Below are positions 35,201 to 48,668 of a DNA stretch of 64,000 nt, in pieces (positions within the stretch are counted from its first letter, which is position 1; every line of letters begins with the position of its first letter). Source of the DNA: Brachionus manjavacas (Eukaryota; Rotifera; Eurotatoria; Ploima; Brachionidae); the NCBI GenBank assembly GCA_019054805.1, contig JAHQIY010000001.1, forward strand, positions 8,012,501 through 8,076,500, written 5' to 3'. The notes under the pieces are model-generated. The model was not told where the DNA came from and did no database searches. It was given only the letters and a program-made list of their open reading frames with translations. The translations under genes were made by a program, and so were the position numbers.

Positions 35201-36019
35201 ATGACTCAAAATATGCCTTCAAGAATAAGAGAAAAAAATTTGAATGGAGAAAAGATAAAATGCTTATTAGACACAAGAGGTGTGAAAAAAAAATCAAAAT
35301 ATCTTAAAAAAAAGTGTATTAGGAATTTCTGCGGAATTGGGTCAGTCACATGTTTTTTGAGAATTGGTGATATTGAAGTGCAACTAGATGTTTTGTTTAA
35401 TTGATCTTGACTTTTTCGGAAAAGTACAAGGAACTAAGGATAAGCTAAAAGAAATTTATAATTTTTTTAAGATGGGACAGAAAAAAAAAGCATTAGACAA
35501 AAGGAAGTGAAATAAAACGAGAACCAGCCAGAAAAATTTCTAATCACTAAAAATAGAAATTAAAAAAAACGATAAACTAATGGGCACCCCTTGTTCTTGT
35601 GGAAAATAAAAAGGGAAAATAAGGTTATGAACTGATTAAAGACAATTAAAGGTAACAAAGAAGGCTACCAAATACCAAGATTGCATGAAGCCTACAAAAT
35701 AAAACAGACAAACGGAAAGAAGAAGTTGATTGTTAACATGAATAGACTTAAAAAATGCTTCATGTTTTCAGGCCAGCACGAAGAAATCGCATCGTTCCAG
35801 AATCAAAAAATTACAATCAGTGAAGATTGGGATGAAAATAACCTAGTTTCTACGAGTTTCTCTTCAGGTAAATCAGAAAATAATCATCGCATTCCAGAGG
35901 ATCTTTCGTCGACTTCTCAAGTTATGCCGGTTCGATCATATTCAAAATACTTAGGTCAATCAGGATATAATCAGTTTGCAGAGTCCGAGAATAGGGCAGT
36001 GATTGCTCCGGACCTTTAA
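35201..36019 (+). pseudogene. Ty3/gypsy polyprotein remnant, unit 2
   Basis: Copy of 22915-23737. Here the protease-like frame (35201-35404) is open for 67 codons: LNGEKIKCLLDTRG, then NFCGIGSVTCFLRIGDIEV. This makes the relation to a retropepsin clearest in this unit. The integrase C-terminus is at 35681-36019. Confidence 0.52.
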
Positions 36020-36376
36020 AATTAAAACACAATTTTTATTCACACACTCGGCCTTTACTACAATATATTAATTCAAATATTAATTTAAAAAAAAACCTGC
36101 AAAATTAAAATTTTTAATAATTTATTTTTTGCAATTTTTAGATCATTCAGCTTGGTATTTGATAGGTATATAAAATTTGCTTTAAAAATTTAGATTTTCA
36201 TTTTTTCTCTTTTGATAATATCAAAATATACAAATTTATTTATTATTAAACAAAGGGATCAAATCTCGAAGTCCCATTGGATTTAGTCCGTAAGATATTA
36301 ATAATTTAATTAAAAATAGATTTTCAAAAATTTTTTACTTATTTATTATTGTCTAAATTTTCAAAATATACCACAC

Positions 36377-39300
36377 TTAAATTTTAATTCCAGTCAAACT
36401 TGGTAATCGCAAGTCTTCTTTGGACTGTGTTCTACTTAAGTATTCAGATATATTTGGCAATTTGTTAAAATAATTTCGTGCCATCACATGTTTCTGCTTA
36501 ATTTTTTTGATGAATTGCTCACCATAGCTCTTTTAAAAAAAATTTATAATGATTCCTTCAGAATTTATCTTTAACAATTACCAAGTCTAAATTTGTCAAT
36601 TTTAAATGGGACTCAGCTTCGTCCAAAGTTAATAAAATTGTATTCCATGGAGACCATTCCTCTTCCTTTTTCCATCGCAAAAAATGTAATTGATAAATAT
36701 CATTATTTGAGCTCAATATGGACTGGCTATTCCAAATTGTTTCAAACATATATTGAATGTCTCTCTCCTAGATCCAACTTTTTGTGAAAATTTATTAAAT
36801 TTTTGAAAAAACTTACAGTTAACAAAAAGCATATTCGGGAGTTAGGGCTGTAACTTTGTTCATCTTGTTGAATTCTTGCGAGCATAAATCTATTATAAAT
36901 AAAAAAAAATAAATGTATTCAATTCTTTTTCATCGAAAATATACTTGAATTTTGTAAAATCAACTCGTTTAAGAGCTAAATTCTCAAGATTTCTACAACT
37001 TCGGCATTTTCCTACTTTGCTACTTGATGAGCTAATCTGAAATTCCGTCGAGGGCAGATAGCGTTGACAAGTCGAACAATAAAAGCTCTCAATTTTTTCA
37101 TTAAAATCCTGTGGTACTTTTAGATGACGAGCTGCTGCTGGATTAAATTGTGGAGTTTTGATATATTGTAAAAATAAGGACACGATGCGCTTTCTCAAGC
37201 CAACTAAATTTTCTTCTTTAATTCCTCTCATCAGCAGATCAGCTTCACGATCGATTAGAGCAATAATTTCTTGAGTTAATTTACAATCGTGTTCCTTTAA
37301 TATTATTTTATTAATTAATTATTATAATTTTATAAAAAGTTCTTTGACACATGAAAGTGACAAGTGAAAAATAATATTTTATAAGTTTTAAAAAATAAAT
37401 AAAGAATTGTTTGTTTAAAAAACATAAGTGAGGCTTAATAATTTGAATTGAAAAAATTTTTTAGAATTAAAAAAAATGATATTTTTAAATTCTGAAATAA
37501 AACTTAACTTTTTTTTTTGAATGAATAATACCAATATTAAATTTCTTGATTAGATCTTTAACAGGATCTCCTAAGGATCACCTTAAATAAAAATTAATAA
37601 CAAGTATCCCTTTTCTATCCTAGTGGATAATGGGAAGGCACTCATCTCCTTTTCAAGTATCTTTTTGAGCAACGGCTCCGATCTAACACAGAAGCTTCTC
37701 CATCAAGTTGATCATCTACACCGCAATTATTACTCAGTCGAAACTGGTCTCCCTATTTTTATGATGAAAGAGGTTTTAAACATTCGCCCCGTATTGCAGA
37801 GATATTTTTAAGATTTTTTCACCCTCAGAGGGTTTTAAACCCTCGATCTTCTGTTTGCAAGACTAATACGCAAACCATTCGACTATACGGGCATCACCTT
37901 AAATAATCTTATCTAAATTATGCTTTAGAAAAATAATATTAAGAAATTTAAGGAAAAATAAAAGGTAAATGCTGGTTTGAAGTCTCAGTTTTATTTTAAA
38001 ATTCAATAATTTTTATGATTCCTGGTACAAGATCTTCTATAAATTTCTTATAGGTTTATTATTTAGGATATGATATATTTTTAAAAGATTTTTAAAATAA
38101 GATTCAATGAGATTTTTATTTAAGAATACAAAAAATTCTTTGATTCCTAAGAAAAAATTTTAGAAGTTAAAGAATTCCTAAGATAATTTTCTAGGATCTT
38201 AACAAAGAAAATTGTTAAGAATCTTAATCTTAATTTGAATTTTAATAATCTTAGAAGCTGAACTTTCTTAAAGATTCTTAAAAGAATTTTCTCATGGGTA
38301 TCTTTCTTTTCATTCTAAAGCTGCGTATTTTTTTAATGAGTAAAATAAAATTTATAAAGTTATGAAATGATTGAAAAACTAACAAAGAATCCTTAAGCAG
38401 TTTGTGTAATGTAATAATCACTTTATCTGTAGCGAAAGTAGATTATTCATTTAGAAAAAAAAAGTTTTAAGAAATAACAAAGATTAATTAGGCATGTAAA
38501 GAGCTTTATTAGAGTCATTTAAAATAAAAAAGTTATTTGAGAATAAAAAATTTGAAGATAATTTCAGATTTTTGGATTTTATTTTTCTTTGAGTTGTTTT
38601 TTGAATGAGAAATCTCTTTGAGAAGAATAATTCTCAGCTTTTTTATACTACTAATACTACAAGTTTTTTTTTATTGTTGAGGACAAAAAAACTAATACCT
38701 TTTTACCGTCCGAAGCAAAAAAATTTGACCAAACATTTCAAATATCCGAGATGATCCAATCCTTATGTATTATTATTATTATTATTTATTAGTTTAAAGC
38801 CCCATAGGCAAAAATACAAATAAATTACATTAAATTCGAGTTAAATAAAAAATTATATGTTTGTATTATATATAGGTAATCAATAATGGTGATTTTTTTA
38901 ATTAATATATAGAATCCATAATTCATAATGTACTTAATTTTTTGGAGGGTTGTACTAACTTTTAAGTGAAAATTCTTTTTGTACTTGTTTTTAAACAAAA
39001 CCTCAGACTCGTTTTCTCTAAAATTATTATCTATTTGTATTTCTGTTCTAGTCTAAGCTCCTTCAAATAAAATAGAAAAAAAGATAAAAAATTTTTAGAA
39101 AATATTTTTAATTTAATAAGAATATGGAGATAAAATCTATATAAAATTTATATAAAATTTATTTTAAATAATTCTCAACCGGATTTTTTTACTCATCTTT
39201 TTCATTAAAATAAAAGTATTTTTTTATACACAAAAATTTGCCGTCCAAAATTACTTCTTGATTATAAAAAATTTCTTCTATTTAATTACTCTAAAAAAAA

Positions 39301-39698
39301 ACGTTTCTAATAGCTCAACAAGTTAACAATTCAATAAAGGAATCAATAATTTTTACCTTGACCGTATGTTTTAAAGTAAGCAAAACATCCAAGCGTTCAT
39401 CTTGAGTTAAAAAATTCATATTTAAACTATTGAATATATCTTTTAGTTCTCGAGCTCTAATATTGTAAGGAGTATCTAGCTCAGTGACAGAACCATTTTT
39501 GGCTTTCCAAATTTTGGGTTGTGACATCTAGACAGAAAAATAATTTAAAAAATCCAATTTTATTGTGAATTGAATTACTTTTTCTAATAAAATTTGAATA
39601 TTTCTGTCTTTATTTTCTTTATTTGCTTCAATTTTGTACCTTTCAATTGTCTTCATTTCTTGGCTGTGGAATAAAGTTGTTATCATCGAAACTATCAT
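36377..39698 (-). pseudogene. 5'-truncated IQUB copy 3 with possible fusion start
   Basis: Exons: 39698-39579 (fusion start 39698; IQUB homology from 39650), 39527-39357, 37294-36945, 36889-36817, 36767-36582, 36529-36377. Splice sites and frame are kept (351 codons including stop). The protein reads as in copy 2 where compared. Confidence 0.7.
37591..37892 (-). mobile_element. tRNA-derived SINE, IQUB copy 3
   Basis: Orthologous to 13024-13325, with the same 14-bp duplications (37577-37590, 37893-37906). It shares with copy 2 the T at 37867. Confidence 0.72.
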
Positions 39699-40622
39699 CT
39701 AATGTTGAAGAATTTTCCGGATTGATAACATTAAAACTACTCGACCCGAACTCGGAATTTTGAACTCGGACACAGTGCAGTAAAAAAATTTTTGAGGTAT
39801 TCATTCTCAACAATTCTTATTGCAGAGCCACTCGTAATGATAAACATTAGGAACAAAAATAAAATTTGTGATCGACTCGATTTCGTTTGTTCATCTTGAG
39901 GCTGAATTTTGTGTATCGAGATCAAGTGATTGTTCATGTTATATTTTGACGTCAAGTAAACATATTTTTTTCCACCACCATCAACTTGACAAACTGCGTA
40001 ATTACCATTCTCAGATGATAAGCGTTTGAAATATTTCCAAACACAAGAAGACATACGATTGGTTTTGACTTCAACAGCTTCTTAATCATCCGATTGATAA
40101 TACAATTCTTCAGATATTTCTTCATCAGATGAGTCTTTGGAGCATTGAACTTTTTCTTGAATGTGGAAGAATTGTTTTGGTTCGATCCGATCAAAGGAGT
40201 TTTTTAGCTATTTTGGGTATTGAAACCTTCATCATTACTTACCATTGTCTACACAATCATCATCATCACTATAATTGCCATCACAACTCCCATTACCATC
40301 ACCATTATCATCATCACTACCATTACCATCACCATTATCATCATCACTACCAATACCATCACCAATATCTTTATCCATAATTAGAGAATTTTCGAAACTT
40401 TTCTCCAGATCTATTAATTGAAATTCGTCTATCATAAGTCAATTTTTGCTTAATGCTGGACAAAACCTCTCAATTAATATCACTTTCATCACCAACTGGC
40501 CTATAAATATCCGAGGTTTTATCACGCTTTTGCAATTTTTGATTATCTTTAACAAAAAACACTGAAGTTTCTTTTCTTTTTGAAGAAAAAGAAGAGCTTG
40601 AGCAAGGTGTTTCATTAGACAT
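39651..40622 (-). pseudogene. hAT-type BED-finger fragment, unit 3
   Basis: Copy of 15084-16055. The T run that is expanded in unit 2 has the unit 1 length here, so the acidic part and BED finger are linked in one spliced frame apart from the shared TAA. Confidence 0.6.
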
Positions 40623-41158
40623 TTTTTTTCGAGTTTAGAAATAATTTTATTATAAAAGTTCTAGAGCTTTTTATATTCAAAATTTATATGCCGAAATTAA
40701 AGGCAAAATACATTTGAATCATGTTTTTTTCCCATGAAATTGTAAAAGAATGATATCGAGATTTTTTTTAGTTTGTTCTTGATTATCATGATTTTAAACA
40801 TTTATTCACTTTTTTAAAAATATGAAAAGAAATTAAAAAATTAAATATGAAAATATAGTTGTCCCTGAATAAAAATTAAATTTAATACGAATTAAAGTTC
40901 GAAGTTCGATAATTAAAAAAATTTTTTTTGTTTTCCGTTTTTTTCTAATTATTTTATCTATTCAAATATCGAATTCTAATATTACTTATTTAATTCAACA
41001 CTCCAATGACCACCGTGTCATTTTTGACATTTTTGAGGTTATTTTGCTAAAAAACTCTGGCAATTTTTTTTATGATTTATATTTTTTGATTAATCTAATT
41101 AACTTGATATTTGAAAACAAAAAAAGTGAAATTTGAAAAAAAAAAAAAGCTTACTTAA

Positions 41159-41924
41159 ATTACCAGCCGTGTCATTTTTGACACGTCATTCATTTTGTCT
41201 ACATGAAGCTTTTTAAAAATTACATAATGTGAGATGGTGTGCTGTTTTTGTTTTATTTTTTTCTTCTTAAAAATAAAATTGATTATTAAATTGAAAAATT
41301 AAAAATGTCACGACGAGAAGCAGCCCTAAAAGCCCGCAAGGAGTAAGAAAAGTACAAAAACTGTAATGATATTGAATCAGGGGAATCAGATGAAGAGATA
41401 AACAATGAAAATGAAAGTGAAGATGAGGAAGAACATAGTTTAATACCTATTACTCCATCAACTCCAAAAACACCATCTCAAAACAAAAAACGTTCTTTGA
41501 GTTCCTCAAATACTCCAGTTTCATTAAAAAAAGCCAATTTAGAATCAAGAAAAAAATGTCAAGTACGATTATGCAAAGAAAATAAAACAAAAATTACCTG
41601 TACATTTTGTACAAAGCCAACATGTGGGGTTTGTCTTCATGAGCAGAAGGTCGAATCTGTTTGAAAAATATGAAAATGGCAAAAAACTATAATTTTTTTT
41701 TAATTTTCATTTTTTTTATAATTAAATTTTATTTTCTATTCAATTTGAATTATTACAAAACTAAAAGATTTTTTTGATCATCTGATTATTTTGCATTCAA
41801 ATAATAATTTAAATAAAAAAAATAATTTTTCCTAACAATTAATCCAAAAAAATTGCAATTTTTAATTTTTCCGCTCTTTTATATTGAAATTTTAAAATCG
41901 TGTCAAAAATGACACTGTGGTAAT
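41159..41924 (+). mobile_element. Internally deleted piggyBac element, unit 3
   Basis: Copy of 16589-17353, with TTAA at 41155-41158 and 41925-41928. One extra A in the run near 41530 puts the acidic part and the Cys-rich finger in one frame: after the early TAA (41344-41346) the frame is open to TGA at 41664. The product would be acidic region plus C-terminal finger without a catalytic core. Whether this is the ancestral state or a run-length error cannot be decided here. Confidence 0.82.
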
Positions 41925-42361
41925 TTAAGGTAAAAAAAATTTTGGTCATTTGATTGTTAATTGTTTATTAAAATTTATATTGATCTCCTTTCATTGAGAA
42001 TCGATCCCGGGCCCAATTGTCGAGAAAAAATTAACAACGACTTAGCTTAATCGACTTTGCAGTTCCTTTGTTATATATTTAGAAAAATACAACTTAAAAC
42101 TTTTCTATTTAATTTTATTTAAAAAAAAAAATAATTTCCGTGTCTCACACCACTCTTCTTGCTCACCTCATATAATCGTTGTTTTGCCATCAGCTTTGGT
42201 TTTGTAATATTTCGTATGGTTTTTAATCTGTTGTTTAGATGGGACAGAGACGGGAAATTTTTGAGAAAGTAATCCGAATAAAGCTTTTGATTTAGTTATC
42301 TTTTTGTTAACTAAATCATACATTTATTCTTTGACATCTTTGATGATACCATGAGTGGTTT

Positions 42362-42940
42362 CTATCGAGTTGTGTTTTTCGAAGTGTTCAGCTTCACCTC
42401 TAAATATGTATATTTTGTCGTCATCTGATTCGGATAAGATGTTGATTCGTACTGGACGTTCTCCGTTGAAACAATCCATTTGAGACCATCATTTGTTCTT
42501 TGATTTGTTCCTTTTTTCCAACACTTTTCATTAACGTCCACTTGAAATGCATCTTCATAAGACTGGTAGGTTGTTTTGTCTGGAAGATATATACCTGCTT
42601 GGCCTCTGTGTCTTTTCGAAGCTAATTCTACATCATCGTTTGTATTATATGGATCATTAGGAATATCGAGTATATCAATATTTATATCGCTGATAGTGTC
42701 GTCGTTGTTGGTTTTGATTTTCGATTGTTTGAATAAGATTCGTTCACGCTGAATTTGTCGATTGACTTTCAATGCTTTGAAATAGTTGTCTAATCTTGTT
42801 TTTAATGCGTCTCTTTTACCGTATTTGGATATATGATATTGGAAACAAAGTTGTTGTAATTGTTTAAGATTATATCCTGCATATGAGCTAATTTCATAAA
42901 CCTGATTTAGAGAATGTGTACATGCTGGGGTTGTTGTTGG
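42362..42940 (-). pseudogene. SAP-domain ORF, unit 3
   Basis: Copy of 17789-18367. It shares ALKVNRQ with unit 2 and has a private change (RERILF instead of REQILF). Confidence 0.45.
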
Positions 42941-43862
42941 TTATATCAATATCTTGGTATGTAGATCGGGTTCACTAGACTGTGCTTAATTGATTCGCTC
43001 GATTAGTTGCGCTTTCAAACCAATGGCTGGTCGTTTTAATGCCTTACAACATTTTGTAATTTTTAAGGGATAAGTTTTTCATGATGAAATCGCTAATAGA
43101 GTAATAGAGTAATTATTTTCCATTAGATCGAATATATTCATAAAAAAAGGAAACCAATTCCAGAGATAAAAAAAAAAAGAAAAGCTTGTTAGAGATGAAA
43201 ATAATTCAAAATACACTTGAGTTGTAATTATGTTTATTTGTCACTAAATAATTCTTTTTGTTTTTGATTAATTCATTTTGTTCTGAGATTAATTGATTTT
43301 TATTTTTTCTAATAAAATCTTTATTTTGTTCTTTTTTTAATCAATTTTGTTTTTGTTTAATTTTTATAAGTCTAATAGTAAATTTTAGAAGAAATAAACC
43401 TTTTATAGTAAAAAAAAACAATTTTTTTTATACCAAATCACATGTATTAACGAAAAAAAATACATTTTTGAAGATAGGCCCAATATCTTGTCTAGCTTAA
43501 AGTATGTCTGCTTTTTTTTTGTAATTTCTTTTTATTCTTAATGTTAGATAAATTCAAAAAAAACTTCTAATTAATTCGAAAATTAAATAATTCTGTTAAA
43601 TAAAAAAATCCACTAATAAAATCCATTAATTACTTAATTCTGTAAAAATCCACCAATTAAGTAAATTTTGCATTTACCTATTCGCATGTTTGTAAGTTGA
43701 TCCCATATACCATAGTCTTTAGTTCTTGATATATTGAGTTAAACAAAAAACAAGTTCAGGCATACCAATATTAACAACTAAAACAAAATTGTGCAAGGAA
43801 ATATAAATAAATGAATTTTTTAAAAATCTTTCTAGCTATTTCTTAGCAGTAAAATGTTTCGG

Positions 43863-45910
43863 ACATTCAGAAAGAGAGTTCCAATAACAAATCCAGAAGA
43901 TCAAAACAAAGTGAAAATAATTTACAGAAACAAAATTTCAAATTAAAATTCATTTTTTGTATTTTATCTATTTTCAAATACAAAATCAAGATCAGATGAA
44001 TCAGATGTAAAAGTTGTTTATGACTTTTTTATTGATAGAAATGAAAAAATGCTATTTCGTTTCGAAAAAATGCTATTACGAGTGTATAGTTTGGGAGAAT
44101 CGTTAATCAATTCACAACGATCATAATACAGTCAATAACCGGTTATCCGGAAAGCCCGATTATCCAGAATCAATTTTCGGAATAGCACTTTTTGATTTTT
44201 TACTTTGAGCTTTTTCGCTTCCTTCTTTTTAGGCTTCGAGCTAATTAGAACAGCATTACTTCCGTATTACTTCTTGTTAAACCTTAAAATATAAACACAA
44301 GGTTGCGAATCCACATTGTTTCTAGACTGGTGGAATCGATCGAACTACCAAAAGAAAGAAGACTCACCAAAACAGATTTGCCAGTCATCTATAAGCACTC
44401 ATCAAACGCCTGGATGACCACTGAAGTATTTAGCGAGTGGTTTCATGACTGTTGTCCCGAGCGTTGAAAAACATCTTGTAGAGATCGGCCAAGAACCTAA
44501 AGCTGTCCTTCTTCTGGATAATTGTGCCTGCCATCCAGATGTACGGGTCTCCAAAAATCAAATCATAAAGGTTGTAATGCTTCCTACAAACACAACATCC
44601 ATCATCCAGCCACAAGACCAAGGAATAATCGCCTCGGTAAAAAAGCTTTTCAAAGCAGAAGTTCTCAAAATGTACTTTCAATCCTACCTACTAAATCATT
44701 TAGATAGTAATCCACTTCAAACATTCTAAAACAAATACACGATAAAGGATGTCATCCTTGTCTTAGCGTCCGTATGGAAGTCAACTCACACAACGACATT
44801 AAAACGAGCTTGGCACAAGTTAAATATAAACGTAGAAGTTACTGATATTGTTTTTGAGCCGACTTTGCCATATCAAAACGTTATTCCAAGACACGAGATT
44901 GAGAGCTGGCTGCAGACCGAAGAAGGCGATGAGAGTTTCGAATTAATGGACAGCGCAGGCATTATTGAACGAGTCAGAAACCCAGATAGGATTGTGGATC
45001 AGATGGAAGAGGATGAAGCCGATGAAGAACCGCCCGTTACAGCAGGTAACGTTAACAAGGCCGTAATATTGTGCACACAACTCTCAGACTTGATTCACAA
45101 GATTGGAGGAAGTGAACAAGTACAGGCCCTATTTGATCTGCAAGTTTTCCTTCGCAACAGACAGTTTGAAGCCAGTACCTACTAATCAACAATCAGCTTT
45201 TAATTTTTATTGGTTAATTTTATTCGTTAATTGTTTCTTTGTTCTAAATAAACACTCTTTTTCAATTATCACTGTGTTTACCCCTCTTTTCGTTATCAAA
45301 TCGTGTTATCCGGAAAATTTATTATCCGGAAGGCTATGAAAAAAAGCTCGAATCTCATTCCGGATAACCGGTTATTGACTGTAGATTATTTTTCGATATG
45401 ATGGAAAGAATAATAACGAACTAACTTGTAATACAGAAAAATCAAAAGGAAAATGTGATCAAAAATCAAGAACCAAAGGAGTGGTTCTATCTGTCTTTAA
45501 TTGTGGAATCGTGACTGGTTACCGAGAATTTTTTGATTCCGAAAACTGCTCTCAAATTTTAATATTTTATTTAGACATGGGAAAATATTTAGAAATACTA
45601 TATACTAAATATCTAATCTAGCTGTTATTGATGATGCCTGTTATTTAAAAAATATGTTGAAAAAAATAAAATCTCGGAAAAAAGCATCAGAGTAAAATTT
45701 TTTAGCAGAATAACATATGCAATTGATCGACTACATTTTAGCAATCATAATGACCAATGGTGCCGAAATAACTTGGATCCGGATAGAATAAAGGATCTTG
45801 AAGGAGTCAATACTGTTATGTGTGAAGAAACAAATTACTAGTTGAGTAGGTACAAACATAATCTAAAGCATATGAATTTACAAAGATGTATTTTTTGTTT
45901 GTAATATTTT
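43863..45910 (+). pseudogene. KDZ-like transposase remnant split by Tigger, unit 3
   Basis: Copy of 19289-21335, with the same nonsense codon and the same Tigger insertion. Confidence 0.5.
44129..45381 (+). mobile_element. Tigger/pogo element, unit 3
   Basis: Copy of 19554-20807 at the identical site, with intact terminal repeats and the same disabled transposase. Confidence 0.92.
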
Positions 45911-47490
45911 AAATATGTATTATGAAGTTAAAATTTAATTTTTTTTTATTTTTATTAATAAATAATAAAAAAACAATTTTTTTTAAACTTAATTCAATTT
46001 ATAAAATATTAAGCATTATGAATATGCATAAAATGAATTAAATGAGTTATACGAATTTAATGAATTAAATGAGTTATTTGAATAAAATGAGTAAATTGAA
46101 TAAAATGAGCAGTATAAATAAAATGAGAAGAACTCTAAAATAAAGGATAAAAATGTAAACTCTTTTCATAGTAAGTTTTTTTAAAAGCCATCGTCAATAG
46201 ATGACCATGAAGTAGAGGCACAAATCAAAGATATCTAAATGCTCAGAACGAATCAAACAAGTGAAAGTGACTGGTCATTGACTTAACCTAATTTTGTTTA
46301 GGAAATCAAAAGAGAGCTTACATCCTGCAATATTTCAGTAAATCTTTGAGACTTGAAATTGATGTAAGGGTTAATTCTGACGGAGCTGTCCTAAAACAAA
46401 TATCTTTCCATTCCTTTTGCTGAAAGTACAATTATAGGGTCACGAAAACTAAGTAAAGCAAGTACTCAGAGAAAAAGAAGCGACGACGGGTCTCCACGAT
46501 CCTTTCATTTCTCACTTAAAACAGCCTCTGAACTATGTTCGCTAGGATCGGTTTCCAGTCTTAAATCATTAAAGAAATTTGGAATTACGGACTAAAATCT
46601 GCTAATCAAACGTCATCGAGAATACTATGATGTCGTCAAAATAAAGCAGGCGAAAACGTCCAAAATTCCCTTTTGTGATTTTTTCATTCTCCGCTAAAAT
46701 GTCGCTAGTTCATTTGTTAGCACGAATGACATAACGTTGAATTCAAACAGATCAAATTCAGTGATGAATGAAGTTTTTGGCCTGTCTTCCACTTAAATTC
46801 AAATCTGATGAATAATATAGAGTTTTGAAAATTTTGTCGCACTGTCTTTCGAGTTCGAAAATATTCACAGGCCCTTTTGGAACTTCAAAAAGGTTGCAAG
46901 ACAATTTCTAAGATCAGCTTCTTTTTACATGTTATCCCAACGGATAACTTGAAACTATTTCACCAAGTGCAAACAAAACCAGTATTTAAAGTAATCCAGC
47001 AAAGCCACATAAAACTGGGTATTGCTGGACGGAGTGTTACAGAATAAAGAAGCGTAATTTTTCTGATAAAAAGATAAATTATTCGAAAAAAAAAAAATAG
47101 CTATAATAAAAAAATTAGTTGAAGAAAGAAATATCAGCCAATTAGAAATACCTAGGAAAATAGTTTGGTAAGTTCAAAAATGACAAATATTTCTAATAAT
47201 TCAAAATTGTCGAATAATTCAAACGATTAATCGTTTCTTAATTCAAAAAGGAAGAATCAAACTGAAAACTAACGAGTTCTACAACCAACAATGAGGTTTT
47301 TATGGTGAAATCATTTTCGAGGAAAATTGTCCTAATCGTATTAGATTCATGAACAATTATTACTTAAGATCGGGTTATGATAGTCAATATAGTTCATTAA
47401 ATAGATCGACACTTATAACTCCAATACGAAATTAATAAAAATAGCAATTTTTTTCAAAAACAAATAACGTAAATAATGAATTAGATAATA

Positions 47491-48311
47491 ATGACTCAAA
47501 ATATGCCTTCAAGAATAAGAGGAAAAAATTTGAATGGAGAAAAGATAAAATGCTTATTAGACACAAGAGGTGTGAAAAAAAAATCAAAATATCTTAAAAA
47601 AAAAGGGTATTAGGAATTTCTGCGGAATTGGGTCAGTCACATGTTTTTTGAGAATTGGTGATATTGAAGTGCAACTAGATGTTTTGTTTAATTGATCTTG
47701 ACTTTTTCGGAAAAGTACAAGGAACTAAGGATAAGCTAAAAGAAATTTATAATTTTTTTAAGATGGGACAGAAAAAAAAAGCATTAGACAAAAGGAAGTG
47801 AAATAAAACGAGAACCAGCCAGAAAAATTTCTAATCACTAAAAATAGAAATTAAAAAAAAACGATAAACTAATGGGCACCCCTTGTTCTTGTGGAAAATA
47901 AAAAGGGAAAATAAGGTTATGAACTGATTAAAGACAATTAAAGGTAACAAAGAAGGCTACCAAATACCAAGATTGCATGAAGCCTACAAAATAAAACAGA
48001 CAAACGGAAAGAAGAAGTTGATTGTTAACATGAATAGACTTAAAAAATGCTTCATGTTTTCAGGCCAGCACGAAGAAATCGCATCGTTCCAGAATCAAAA
48101 AATTACAATCAGTGAAGATTGGGATGAAAATAACCTAGTTTCTACGAGTTTCTCTTCAGGTAAATCAGAAAATAATCATCGCATTCCAGAGGATCTTTCG
48201 TCGACTTCTCAAGTTATGCCGGTTCGATCATATTCAAAATACTTAGGTCAATCAGGATATAATCAGTTTGCAGAGTCCGAGAATAGGGCAGTGATTGCTC
48301 CGGACCTTTAA
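47491..48311 (+). pseudogene. Ty3/gypsy polyprotein remnant, unit 3
   Basis: Copy of 22915-23737. The integrase C-terminal frame 47973-48311 is intact. It ends about 360 bp from the stop codon of the complete IQUB gene, tail to tail. Confidence 0.5.
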
Positions 48312-48668
48312 AATTAAAACACAATTTTTATTCACACACTCGGCCTTTACTACAATATATTAATTCAAATATTAATTTAAAAAAAAACCTGCAAAATTAA
48401 AATTTTTAATAATTTATTTTTTGCAATTTTTAGATCATTCAGCTTGGTATTTGATAGGTATATAAAATTTGCTTTAAAAATTTAGATTTTCATTTTTTCT
48501 CTTTTGATAATATCAAAATATACAAATTTATTTATTATTAAACAAAGGGATCAAATCTCGAAGTCCCATTGGATTTAGTCCGTAAGATATTAATAATTTA
48601 ATTAAAAATAGATTTTCAAAAATTTTTTACTTATTTATTATTGTCTAAATTTTCAAAATATACCACAC

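Larger units (their letters stand above)
27370..39650. repeat. Tandem repeat unit 2 (12,281 bp)
   Basis: Same content and order as unit 1. Private features include GATAAAAATTTAACA at about 29734 where units 1 and 3 read GAGAAAAAATTAACA. Confidence 0.95.
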